Of a DNA stretch of 64,000 nucleotides, positions 24,929-33,301 are shown piece by piece; the stretch's first letter is position 1, and each line of letters begins with the position of its first letter. The DNA comes from Chitinophaga cymbidii (GTDB taxonomy: Bacteria > Bacteroidota > Bacteroidia > Chitinophagales > Chitinophagaceae). The notes below the pieces were generated by a model. It saw only the letters and a list, made by a program, of their open reading frames with translations. It was not told where the DNA came from and did not search any database. The DNA is taken from contig NZ_BKAU01000001.1 in assembly GCF_007992715.1 (NCBI RefSeq), positions 1,550,001 through 1,614,000 on the forward strand, read 5' to 3'. The position numbers and the translations under genes were made by a program.

Positions 24929-25813
24929 TTATATATGTATGACTTCGTAACTAAAATTGGGAAGTTGACTTATTGCCTTAGCTAAATGACTTCGATGACA
25001 TTGACAGAAATTTGCTTCAAAACAGGTCAGGGCTACTCGTTTGTGCTCGTGCAGTAAATTTAGAATTTCCTTTTGTACATTAATTGTTTTAGGAAGATCA
25101 TTCACGCAATAATCTCGAAATAGTTTATCGTAATCCGATTGAGTATTTAGTTCTTGCCTCTTATCAGACGAAATTCCAACCTCTGGGAAATGCAGATATA
25201 TAATACCAAGGCTCTCACAATACCTCTTTAGGAGGCTTTTATTAAATCCGAATTTCATACTCAAGGGATTCCTACGAACATCTATCAACGCTTTGACATC
25301 GTTCCGTATTAGACGATTTAAATAATTTTCAAGGCTCTCACCTTCATAGCCGATTGTAAACAGCACTGTCTTATTTCCAGGCTGTCTCTGCTTATCTACA
25401 TTTGCTAGTTCTTCTGAAGTGAGAATGCTTGAAGCTTTTACGCTCTTAGTAGCCCAATAAGGGAAATTTCGATATGTATACTTCATCAGCGCGTTGCCGT
25501 CCATTTCACCATGAAGTGCTTTTATAGCTCTCAGCTTATATAAGTCATCAGGTTTGAGTGATTTCAGATAGCTTACGTTATCGCTCTTTTGATATCCTTT
25601 ATTTGTTTCAAAAACTTGATTTTTGCTAGTCATAGCCACCAAATCAGCTGTTGCTGAGTACGAGTAGCATCCATACTTATATGGCACAAACTCATATTCA
25701 GCCTTAGCCTGTTTCTGGCAAAACAAAAACAACAATTTCTGCAGTCGAATTTTTTCAAGTTCGCCTTCAAAAATCTCCAATAACGCCAGAATAATTTTGC
25801 GTCTATAAAACAT
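24929..25813 (-). CDS. DUF488-domain protein with an N-terminal Panacea-like region
   Basis: The 294-residue protein has two parts. Residues about 1-120 (KIRLQKLLFLFCQKQ, YEFVPYKYGCYSYSATADLV) resemble the opening of Panacea/SocA-like antitoxin-type domains. Residues about 150-290 are a DUF488 domain (LFTIGYEGESLENYL, ALIDVRRNPLSMKFGF) with a cysteine/histidine cluster CFEANFCQCHRSHLA near the end. The biochemical activity of DUF488 is not established to my knowledge. It is the first gene of a leftward cluster with the 274-residue protein and the primase-helicase. Confidence 0.8.
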   Translation of the reverse strand: MFYRRKIILALLEIFEGELEKIRLQKLLFLFCQKQAKAEYEFVPYKYGCYSYSATADLVAMTSKNQVFETNKGYQKSDNVSYLKSLKPDDLYKLRAIKALHGEMDGNALMKYTYRNFPYWATKSVKASSILTSEELANVDKQRQPGNKTVLFTIGYEGESLENYLNRLIRNDVKALIDVRRNPLSMKFGFNKSLLKRYCESLGIIYLHFPEVGISSDKRQELNTQSDYDKLFRDYCVNDLPKTINVQKEILNLLHEHKRVALTCFEANFCQCHRSHLAKAISQLPNFSYEVIHI

Positions 25814-25955
25814 GATACAAAGATACGTTATACGAGTGATTTACTAATACGATACTCTTTACAAATTAACAGATTTTTAGACATGTTAACCTTATGAAAA
25901 AATCTAAATCCGCTCTCTCATTAAACTTACTATAAATTACCACCTGTTGGAACTC

Positions 25956-26492
25956 TTACGGAGTACTTATGTGATCTTCAAATAGACCAAGCATGGGCAA
26001 ATCTTCTCTATATCGCATATGCGAGAACTCTGCCTGAGTATCCTCAAATAACTCAACCTTCTTAAATCCTATTGCAAATCCTTTGTGAGACTGTGCATAA
26101 TAAGACCAGAGTAAAAAATTCATTGGGCTTTTGCATAAGCAAGCAATACCGAAATCCCTAGCGAAATCATTAGCTGCCTCACGTTGAAAATTGGCGATAT
26201 AGGTATCGTCATGAATAAACCCTTTTGCTGTTGATCATAAGCCATTTGATGAAGAGCCCATCATCAAGCTCTGGATACATCTTTCTTGCCGATTCCAGCA
26301 ACTTAATAAAAATATTCTCTTCAGTAATATCTTGGGGATCGTATTGGAACGGAATTCCACTATCGAAGGGATTATTAAACAACTTATAAGAACTGAAAAA
26401 AGTTCTCTTTCAAATGGGAGTTTTTGAGAGTTTTTATTATCCCAGTCATGGAATTTATATAGAATGTCTGGAACATCATAAAGAAATTTCAT
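25956..26492 (-). pseudogene. DUF2971-family gene with two frameshifts
   Basis: Three minus-strand frames join into one DUF2971-like protein. From 26492 it reads DVPDILYKFHDWDNKNSQKL. After a shift at the T6 run (26396-26401) it reads LFFSSYKLFNNPFDSGIPFQ and LLESARKMYPELDDGLFIKW. After a second shift near 26212 it reads FARDFGIACLCKSP and LLWSYYAQSHKGFAIGF, ending at TAA 25956-25958. Both shifts are at short homopolymers. DUF2971 proteins are usually longer, so the C-terminus may also be lost. Members are common in defence islands; their function is unknown. Confidence 0.75.
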
Positions 26493-26598
26493 ACACTAAT
26501 AAATTTTGAGTTGTAAGGGCTACGGATTTGTATAATTATGTTATACAATCTGGTGGTTAGTGATTAGCAATTGGAGATGCATATATGGAGAAAAAATA

Positions 26599-26634
26599 AA
26601 AAAGGCCTTAAGATATTACTCTAAGGCCTTTTTT
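26599..26634 (-). terminator. Terminator of tRNA-Asn
   Basis: AAAAAGGCCTTA (26599-26610) pairs with TAAGGCCTTTTT (26622-26633), with A/T runs on both sides, so it can work in both directions. It lies directly 3' of the tRNA. Confidence 0.8.
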
Positions 26635-26635
26635 G

Positions 26636-26709
26636 CTCCCCCTGTTGGACTTGAACCAACGACCCTCTGATTAACAGTCAGATGCTCTAACCAACTGAGC
26701 TAAGGAGGA
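26636..26709 (-). tRNA. tRNA-Asn(GTT)
   Basis: On the minus strand this is a conventional cloverleaf. The acceptor TCCTCCT pairs with AGGGGGA, the D-arm is GCTC-AGTTGGTTA-GAGC, and the anticodon loop CTGTTAA gives GTT. The T-loop is TTCAAGT and the discriminator G. CCA is not encoded. It is probably the housekeeping asparagine tRNA and marks the right border of the AT-rich island. Confidence 0.95.
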
Positions 26710-26839
26710 ATTTCCCGCATTACCATTGAATCTCAATCGCAAATTGGGATTGCAAAAATAGACAAATTTTTATTTCCGCAAAATCTAATTCAGATTTTTT
26801 TTAAACCCATATCTTTATAGCTGCCAGATACTTAATTCC

Positions 26840-28444
26840 ATGCGGATTCTGTTTACCCTTTTCATCCTGCTCGCCTGCGCCGGACTCCCCGCCGCGGCCC
26901 AAACCCATGCCGGCACAGATAGTCTGCTCCGGGCACTCAATGTTACCCTCCAGCAGAGCAAACAGTTCGATGCCCAAAAGATCCAGCAGCTCAACACCCT
27001 CAAACAACAACTCGCCGCCACCCAACAGCTGCCCCAGCAATACAACACCTGCCTCCGGCTGTACGACGCCTACAAAGCCTTCCACTACGATTCCGCTTTC
27101 TCCTACGCCCTGCTCCTGCAGCAGATCGCCCGGAAAATGAACGACCCGGCCCGCATACAGTACGCCAGTATCAAAATGGGCTTTATCCTGCTCTCCTCGG
27201 GCATGTTCCGGGAAACCGCGGGCATTACGGACACCCTGCAGGTACAAACGCTCCCGGACAGCATGCGCGCGGAGTTCTATGTGCTGCTGCGCCGCTACTA
27301 TTACGACCTGGCAGATTATGTGAACGACCGGTATTATTCGCCCGTCTATATGAAAGAGGCGGCCCGCTTTACGGATTCAGCCGTTGCGATGTACCCACCC
27401 AACCACTTCCAGCACCTCAGCCTCAAAGGATATAAATTCTATAAACAGTGGAACCTGGACAGCGCGCTCTATTACCTCAACAAAACCATGGAGCTGCCCA
27501 ACCTTACTTTCCACGAGCAGGCCATGATCAACGCCAACCTCGGCTCCATTTACGTCATCAAAAAGGAATACGAAAAGGCGATAGAACTCTTGGCGCGCTC
27601 CGCCATGGCGGATGCCAAAGGCTCGGTGAAGGAAACGACTGCGGCCTTTAACCTGGCGTCCATCCTGTTTCAGACGGGGGATGTAAAGAATGCGTCGAGG
27701 TACATAGAGAGGGCGATCGAAGATGCTACTTTTTACGGCGCGCGACAGCGCAAAGTGCAGGTGAGCGCCATCCTCCCTATCATCGAAGGGGAAAAGCTCA
27801 ATACCGTGGAAAGCCAGAAAGACCGGCTGTTCATCTACTCCGCCGTGGCCACCTTCCTGCTGCTGGCGTCCATCGTGCTGTCTTTCATCATCTATAAACA
27901 GATGCAAAAGCTGAAAACGGCCCAGGCAACGATCACAAAGGCTACTGCCGTTCAGCGGGAAATAAACGATAAATTGCTGGAATCCAACAAGATAAAAGAA
28001 GAATACATCGGCTATTGTTTCCACATCGCGTCAGCTTATATCGATAAAATTGAAAAGCTTAAAAATCAGGTCGATGGAAAACTGAACGATCACAAATTCT
28101 CCGAGATCCGCTACATCGTTAATAATATCAATATCAAACATGAAAGAGAGGAGCTGTTCCGCAACTTCGACCGCATCTTCCTGAAAATATTCCCCAACTT
28201 CGTATCCGTTTTCAACTCCTTCTTTAAAGAAGAAGACCAGATCAAACTGAAAGACAATGAGCTGCTGAACACCGACCTCCGCATCTACGCCCTCATCCGC
28301 ATTGGCATCAGCGAAAACGAAAAGATCGCCCAGATCCTCGAATATTCCGTGAACACCATTTACGCCTACAAAACCCGCATCCGCAACAAAGCCATCGTTC
28401 CCAACGACGAATTCGAGGAGAAAATCATGCAAATCAAGATATAA
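26840..28444 (+). CDS. DUF6377-type membrane regulator with TPR repeats
   Basis: The 534-residue protein has a signal peptide (to about residue 20), a helical TPR-like sensor region (for example [20 protein letters not shown], then [20 protein letters not shown]) and one membrane helix at about 328-350. A cytoplasmic coiled coil is followed by a C-terminal LuxR-like DNA-binding segment ([39 protein letters not shown]). Such proteins regulate adjacent polysaccharide loci in Bacteroidota. Here it precedes a susCD pair and a GH31 gene on the same strand. Confidence 0.88.
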   Translation: MRILFTLFILLACAGLPAAAQTHAGTDSLLRALNVTLQQSKQFDAQKIQQLNTLKQQLAATQQLPQQYNTCLRLYDAYKAFHYDSAFSYALLLQQIARKMNDPARIQYASIKMGFILLSSGMFRETAGITDTLQVQTLPDSMRAEFYVLLRRYYYDLADYVNDRYYSPVYMKEAARFTDSAVAMYPPNHFQHLSLKGYKFYKQWNLDSALYYLNKTMELPNLTFHEQAMINANLGSIYVIKKEYEKAIELLARSAMADAKGSVKETTAAFNLASILFQTGDVKNASRYIERAIEDATFYGARQRKVQVSAILPIIEGEKLNTVESQKDRLFIYSAVATFLLLASIVLSFIIYKQMQKLKTAQATITKATAVQREINDKLLESNKIKEEYIGYCFHIASAYIDKIEKLKNQVDGKLNDHKFSEIRYIVNNINIKHEREELFRNFDRIFLKIFPNFVSVFNSFFKEEDQIKLKDNELLNTDLRIYALIRIGISENEKIAQILEYSVNTIYAYKTRIRNKAIVPNDEFEEKIMQIKI

Positions 28445-28465
28445 AATTCTCTATATTAAGATAAT

Positions 28466-28490
28466 TTAAATTTGTACATAACAAATTTAA
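28466..28490 (+). promoter_or_regulatory. Palindrome containing a -7 promoter box upstream of susC
   Basis: TTAAATTTGT (28466-28475), five bases, then ACAAATTTAA (28481-28490) form a perfect inverted repeat. Its left arm contains TAAATTTG, an exact TAnnTTTG match at 28467-28474. A regulator bound here would cover the promoter. The leader to the ATG at 28681 would be about 200 bases and includes a hairpin (CCCGAT/ATCGGG, about 28536-28557). Confidence 0.5.
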
Positions 28491-28680
28491 AATCAAACAA
28501 TTAAACCTCACCTCGCCGCAAAAAACCCCGATAATTTCTATAATCGGGCAATACTAATTGGCCGCGCCTTCCATACCCGCTTACTTTGACCATACAACGA
28601 TTAAAGACCAAAATTTAAATCCACGTACAGCCCGTCTTCCGCCTGTACATATTCCAGGTAAACTCTAAATATTGCACGTT

Positions 28681-31632
28681 ATGACCAAAATGCGACTACT
28701 TAAAGCGCTGCTTTTCTGTCCGCTCCTGTTCCTTATGACCGGACTTTTAGCCCAGACAAAAAACATTTCCGGCAAGATCACGGACGAAAAAGGCGGTCCC
28801 ATCCCGGGCGCTACCGTCCAGATCAAGGGCACTTCCACCGGCACCGTCTCCAACGCGGACGGCGTTTTCAAATTATCGGTTCCGTCTTCGGCCACCATAT
28901 TGATTGTGAGCTTCATCGGCTACGCCTCCCAGGAACTGAGCGTCGGCAGCAGGACCGAGTTCAATATTTCCCTCGTGCCCGAAAACACCACCCTCACAGA
29001 CGTTGTGGTGGTGGGTTACGGCGTCGCCCGGAAGAAAGACCTTACCGGAGCCGTAGCTTCCATCCGGGCAAAAGACTTCAACAAAGGCATCACCAACGCC
29101 CCGGACCAGCTGATCCAGGGTAAGGTAGCGGGCCTCATGATAGTAAACAACAACGGTGCCCCCGGCGCCGCAACCACCGTTCGCATCCGCGGCGTCGCTT
29201 CCGTTCGGTCCGGCAACCAGCCGCTGTACGTGATCGACGGCGTGCCGCTGGACGGCCGCGTGGCCCGTCCCAATCTCGACGCCAACGGCCTCGGACGTAC
29301 GCCGGACGCCAACCCGCTCAACTTCGTGAACGCGGCGGACATCGCCTCCATGGAAGTGCTGAAAGACGCATCCGCCACCGCCATCTACGGCTCCCGCGGC
29401 TCCAACGGCGTGATCATCATCACCACCAAAAAAGGCCAGCAAGGCCCCGCCAAACTGGATTTTGCCTACAGCGTAGGCGTGAGCAACATCATGAAACAGC
29501 TGGAAGTGCTGAACGCCGCTGAATACCGCAACGAGCTGCAAAAGAACGGCCTCACCGGCGGCGACGCGGGCGGCAACAGCGACGGGATGAAAGAGATCCT
29601 CCGCACCGGCGTTACCCAGAACTTCAACGTGGGCATTAGCGGCGGCAACGAAAGCGGCAACTACCGCGCGTCCTTCGGCCTCATGAACCAGGACGGCATC
29701 ATCCGCAAGTCCGGCCTGAAAAAATATACCGGCAATCTTTCCGGCCAGTTTAAATTCCTCGAAAGCAAACGCCTGGGGATCGACTTCTCCATCATGGCGG
29801 CGCAAACGGCCGAACAGCTCGCGCCGGTGACCAACAACGCCGGCTTCCTGGGCAGCCTCGTGGGACAGGCGTTACAGTGGAACCCCACCATGAACATCCG
29901 CAATGCGGACGGCTCCCTGAGCATCCTCGGGGAAGGCGCGCCCATCAACCCGCTGGCCATGTCCGAAGCATGGGACGATAAAGCGGACATCTCCTACATC
30001 CTCGGCAGCATTTCACCGTACTACAAGATCACCGACGACCTGGAATACCGCTTCCTCTTTTCCATCAACCGGCAAACGGGCATCCGCCGCGCGCAGATCA
30101 GCTCCTGGGTCAACATTCCCGGCGTGAAAGGTTTGGGCCAGGCGTACTACGGCAATGCCGAGCTGACCACCAAGCTCTTTACCCATACTTTAAGCTATAA
30201 CAAACAGCTTAGCTCCGCGCTGCACCTCAACGCTGTAGTAGGTTACGAGTACCAGGATTTCCAGTTCAAAGGCGTGGACCTCGGCGCCATGGGCTTCTCC
30301 TCCGATGCGCTGCCGTACACCAGCATCCTGCAGAACGCCATTCAGTCCAACACCTTCCTGTCCTCATATGACAATCCTAAATCCGAATTACAGTCCGTAT
30401 TCGGCAGGGTAACAGCGAATCTGCTGGACAAATACCTGCTCACGGCCACGCTGCGGGCGGATGGTTCCAGCAAGTTCGGCTCCAACAACAAATACGGTTA
30501 CTTCCCTTCCTTCGCGGCCAAATGGAACCTCCACAACGAGCCCTTCCTCAAAGGCAGCACGCTCTTCCAGCAGCTGGGCCTCCGCGCGGGATGGGGCATC
30601 ACCGGCAACCAGGAATTTCCCGCCGGCGCGGCGCAGGAACAATATGCGCTTGGCGCGGGCGGATCAGCGGCGCTGAACAACGTAGCCAACCCGGACCTGA
30701 AATGGGAACGCTCCAGCCAGCTGAATGCGGGCATCGACTTCGCCATGCTGGACAGCCGCATTTCCGGCAGCGTGGATTATTTCTACAAGAAAACGTCCGA
30801 CCTGCTCTTCAACTTCCCCTCCATTCAGCCGGCGCCCGCCTCCAACTACTGGATCAACCTGCCCGGCGAAGTGATCAACTCCGGCGTGGAACTGGCCGTG
30901 CGCGGCGACGTGATACGCAACAAAGACTTTACCTGGAACCTGGGCGTGAACGCCACCTTCCTCAAAAACAAATTGCAGAATTATACCGGTCCCAATGTGC
31001 TGACCGGCGCTATCAGCGGACAGGGCGTTTCCGGCGCTACCGTGCAGCGCTTCACCAACGGCCAGCCGCTGAATGTGTTCTATGTGCGGAAGTTCCTCGG
31101 CTTCGACAAAGACGGACAGGGGCAATATGAAAACAACGGCAACACCATGTACTACGCCGGCGACCCCAACCCGAAACAGATGCTGGGCATCACCACCGAA
31201 CTCAGCTACAGGAAATGGTGGCTGTCCATGAACTTCAACGGCGCATTCGGCCACGTGGTGTACAACAACACGGCCAACACCGTTCTGCCGATCAACAACC
31301 TCGGCTCCCGCAACATCGCGAAAGCGCTGGTGAACAACGGGGAAAACCTTTCCAACCCCATCACCACGTCTGACCGCTACCTGGAAAACGCGAATTTCAT
31401 GAAGATGACCAACGCCACGCTCAGCTATAACCTGGGCAACATCGGCAACACCTTCAAGAATGTGAACCTTTACCTGACTGGCCAGAACCTCTTTGTGATC
31501 ACGAAATACACGGGCTTTGATCCGGAAGTGAATACGGACAAGAATGTGAACGGCGTAACGTCCTTCGGCATCGAATACTCGCCGTACCCCACCGCGCGTA
31601 ACATCATCTTTGGCCTGAACCTGTCACTGTAA
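28681..31632 (+). CDS. SusC/RagA-family TonB-dependent receptor
   Basis: This outer-membrane glycan importer has 983 residues. A signal peptide (ending LLAQ) is followed by a carboxypeptidase-like beta-sandwich (ISGKITDEKGGPIPGATVQI), a TonB-box-like region (TLTDVVVVGYGVARKKDLTG), the plug (LKDASATAIYGSRGSNGVII) and the barrel, ending SPYPTARNIIFGLNLSL. It has no STN domain, in contrast to the receptor at 1-3238, so it is probably under the DUF6377 regulator rather than a FecI/FecR pair. A TTG three codons upstream is rejected in favour of ATG 28681. Confidence 0.96.
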   Translation: MTKMRLLKALLFCPLLFLMTGLLAQTKNISGKITDEKGGPIPGATVQIKGTSTGTVSNADGVFKLSVPSSATILIVSFIGYASQELSVGSRTEFNISLVPENTTLTDVVVVGYGVARKKDLTGAVASIRAKDFNKGITNAPDQLIQGKVAGLMIVNNNGAPGAATTVRIRGVASVRSGNQPLYVIDGVPLDGRVARPNLDANGLGRTPDANPLNFVNAADIASMEVLKDASATAIYGSRGSNGVIIITTKKGQQGPAKLDFAYSVGVSNIMKQLEVLNAAEYRNELQKNGLTGGDAGGNSDGMKEILRTGVTQNFNVGISGGNESGNYRASFGLMNQDGIIRKSGLKKYTGNLSGQFKFLESKRLGIDFSIMAAQTAEQLAPVTNNAGFLGSLVGQALQWNPTMNIRNADGSLSILGEGAPINPLAMSEAWDDKADISYILGSISPYYKITDDLEYRFLFSINRQTGIRRAQISSWVNIPGVKGLGQAYYGNAELTTKLFTHTLSYNKQLSSALHLNAVVGYEYQDFQFKGVDLGAMGFSSDALPYTSILQNAIQSNTFLSSYDNPKSELQSVFGRVTANLLDKYLLTATLRADGSSKFGSNNKYGYFPSFAAKWNLHNEPFLKGSTLFQQLGLRAGWGITGNQEFPAGAAQEQYALGAGGSAALNNVANPDLKWERSSQLNAGIDFAMLDSRISGSVDYFYKKTSDLLFNFPSIQPAPASNYWINLPGEVINSGVELAVRGDVIRNKDFTWNLGVNATFLKNKLQNYTGPNVLTGAISGQGVSGATVQRFTNGQPLNVFYVRKFLGFDKDGQGQYENNGNTMYYAGDPNPKQMLGITTELSYRKWWLSMNFNGAFGHVVYNNTANTVLPINNLGSRNIAKALVNNGENLSNPITTSDRYLENANFMKMTNATLSYNLGNIGNTFKNVNLYLTGQNLFVITKYTGFDPEVNTDKNVNGVTSFGIEYSPYPTARNIIFGLNLSL

Positions 31633-31649
31633 ACCTAAAAACTACGATC

Positions 31650-33200
31650 ATGACCTTACATAAAAAATTAGCTTGTTTACTGCTGGCAGGATATACTTTC
31701 ACTTCCTGCACCAAGCTGGACGAAAAACTCGGCTCTACCATCACCCGCAGCGAAGCGGACTCTGTGATCAAAGTGCCTTCGCTGCTGAAAACAGCCTACG
31801 ACGCGCTGCAGCTGCCTTACCAGGACCAGTCCACCTTCTGGTCATTGCAGGAAATGACGGCGGATGAAGCCGTAGCGCCTACCCGCGGCGGCGACTGGGA
31901 TGACAACGGCGTATGGCGCTCGCTGAAAACGCATACCTGGACGGCCGAGCATACACATGTGGGCGCCAGCTTCAACAACCTTTTACAATTGCAGTTCGCG
32001 GCCACCAACGTGCTGAACTTCCGGCCCTCCGCGCGCCAGGCGGCGGAAGCGCGTTTCCTCCGGGCTTTATCCATGTTCTCCGTGCTGGACGGATGGGGAC
32101 AGGTGCCCTTCCGCACGCCGGAAGACAACCTGCTGAAGGCGCCGCAGGTATTGAAAGGACTGGATGCGCTGGATTTCATCGTGGAGGAGCTGAACGCCAT
32201 TATGCCCGACCTGCCGGAACGCTCCGGCGATGTGCCCGCATTTGTTGCCAATAAAGACGCGGCCAGAACGCTGCTGATGAAATGTTATCTCAACAAAGGG
32301 GCCTTCGCAACGCCCGCCACGCCTACGTTTGACCCGGCGGACATGCAGCAGGTGATCACCCTGGCGAACGAGATCATTTCCAGTGGCCGGTACAGCCTGG
32401 CCAATAATTATTTCGACAATTTTACACAGAACAACAACGTACTCTCTACAGAGAACATCTTCACCCAGGAGAACGGCCCCGGCCTGAGCACCGCGCGGTC
32501 CGGCAACGCGGCTTTCTGCCATTGGGCGCCCACACTGCATTACAACCAGACGCCGGGCGGATGGAACGGCTTCACCACCATCTCCGATTTTTACGACAAG
32601 TTCGAAGCGGTGGATACCCGCCGTGGCGGCGCCTATACCGGCGTGACCAATCTCACGGGGCTCCATGTGGGCATGCTCGTGGGTCAGCAATACAACAGGG
32701 ACGGCGTGGCGCTGAAAGACAGGAAAGGCAACATGCTCATCTTCACCCGCGAAATACAGTTGCAGGAAACCGGCAACGATCTTGAAGTGAAAGGCATCCG
32801 CGTGGTGAAGTATCCGCCTGACATGATCACGCCGAACGGTTCCAACAGCAACAACGGGAATAACGACTGGGTATTTTTCCGGTATGCCGATGTGCTGCTC
32901 ATGAAAGCGGAAGCCCTGCTCCGCACCAACGGCGCGCCGGCCGCATTGCTGATCGTCAACGAACTGCGGGTGAAACGTAAAGCAACGCCGCTCGCAGCTT
33001 TAACGGAAGATATATTACTGGATGAACGCGGACGTGAATTTTATTGGGAAGGATGGCGCCGGCAGGACCTGATCCGCTTCGGCAAATTCCTGGAGCCCTG
33101 GCAACTGAAGCCGGAGGATGATCCGAGGAACCTGCTTTTCCCGATACCAGTCAACGATCTGGCTGTTAACCCCAATCTTTCACAGAATCCCGGTTATTAA
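31650..33200 (+). CDS. SusD/RagB-family glycan-binding lipoprotein
   Basis: This 516-residue surface lipoprotein forms a lid on the SusC barrel. The signal peptide ends in the lipobox FTSC. TPR-like helices and the typical C-terminal elements follow (FFRYADVLLMKAEALLRTNG, ILLDERGREFYWEGWRRQDL, LFPIPVNDLAVNPNLSQNPG). It starts 17 bases after susC and is co-transcribed with it. Confidence 0.96.
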   Translation: MTLHKKLACLLLAGYTFTSCTKLDEKLGSTITRSEADSVIKVPSLLKTAYDALQLPYQDQSTFWSLQEMTADEAVAPTRGGDWDDNGVWRSLKTHTWTAEHTHVGASFNNLLQLQFAATNVLNFRPSARQAAEARFLRALSMFSVLDGWGQVPFRTPEDNLLKAPQVLKGLDALDFIVEELNAIMPDLPERSGDVPAFVANKDAARTLLMKCYLNKGAFATPATPTFDPADMQQVITLANEIISSGRYSLANNYFDNFTQNNNVLSTENIFTQENGPGLSTARSGNAAFCHWAPTLHYNQTPGGWNGFTTISDFYDKFEAVDTRRGGAYTGVTNLTGLHVGMLVGQQYNRDGVALKDRKGNMLIFTREIQLQETGNDLEVKGIRVVKYPPDMITPNGSNSNNGNNDWVFFRYADVLLMKAEALLRTNGAPAALLIVNELRVKRKATPLAALTEDILLDERGREFYWEGWRRQDLIRFGKFLEPWQLKPEDDPRNLLFPIPVNDLAVNPNLSQNPGY

Positions 33201-33229
33201 AGATTGCTTGTCCAGGCAATCATCCATTG

Positions 33230-33268
33230 GGGCCGGCTGAAAAATATTCACTGTTTTTCAGCCGGTCC
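33230..33268. terminator. Long hairpin between susD and the GH31 gene
   Basis: CCGGCTGAAAAA (33233-33244) pairs with TTTTTCAGCCGG (33254-33265), extended by three further pairs. No T-run follows. It could partly terminate the susCD transcript or stabilise it. It also shows that an in-frame ATG at 33227 is not the start of the GH31 gene. Confidence 0.5.
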
Positions 33269-33301
33269 CGGTGGATGCCTTTTGTAAAAAATTCAGCTGT
33301 T

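Larger units (their letters stand above)
18470..26600. other. AT-rich genomic island beside tRNA-Asn with toxin and defence genes
   Basis: Base composition falls visibly from GC-rich neighbours to AT-rich from about 18.4 kb to the tRNA-Asn terminator. The interval holds a HipBST-like system, AbiE remnants, a primase-helicase, an unknown protein, a DUF488 protein and a DUF2971 pseudogene. The 3' end of tRNA-Asn faces the island, as in integration at tRNA genes. No integrase and no repeated tRNA end was found, so mobility is inferred. Confidence 0.55.

Noticed and set aside
18380..26640. Direct repeat of the tRNA-Asn 3' end as an attachment site at the left island border
   Set aside because: I looked for the acceptor/T-arm end of tRNA-Asn near 18.4 kb and found no convincing copy.
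33227..33301. Upstream in-frame ATG for the GH31 gene
   Set aside because: The stretch is a 15-base-pair hairpin and encodes residues before a clear signal peptide; ATG 33302 fits better.
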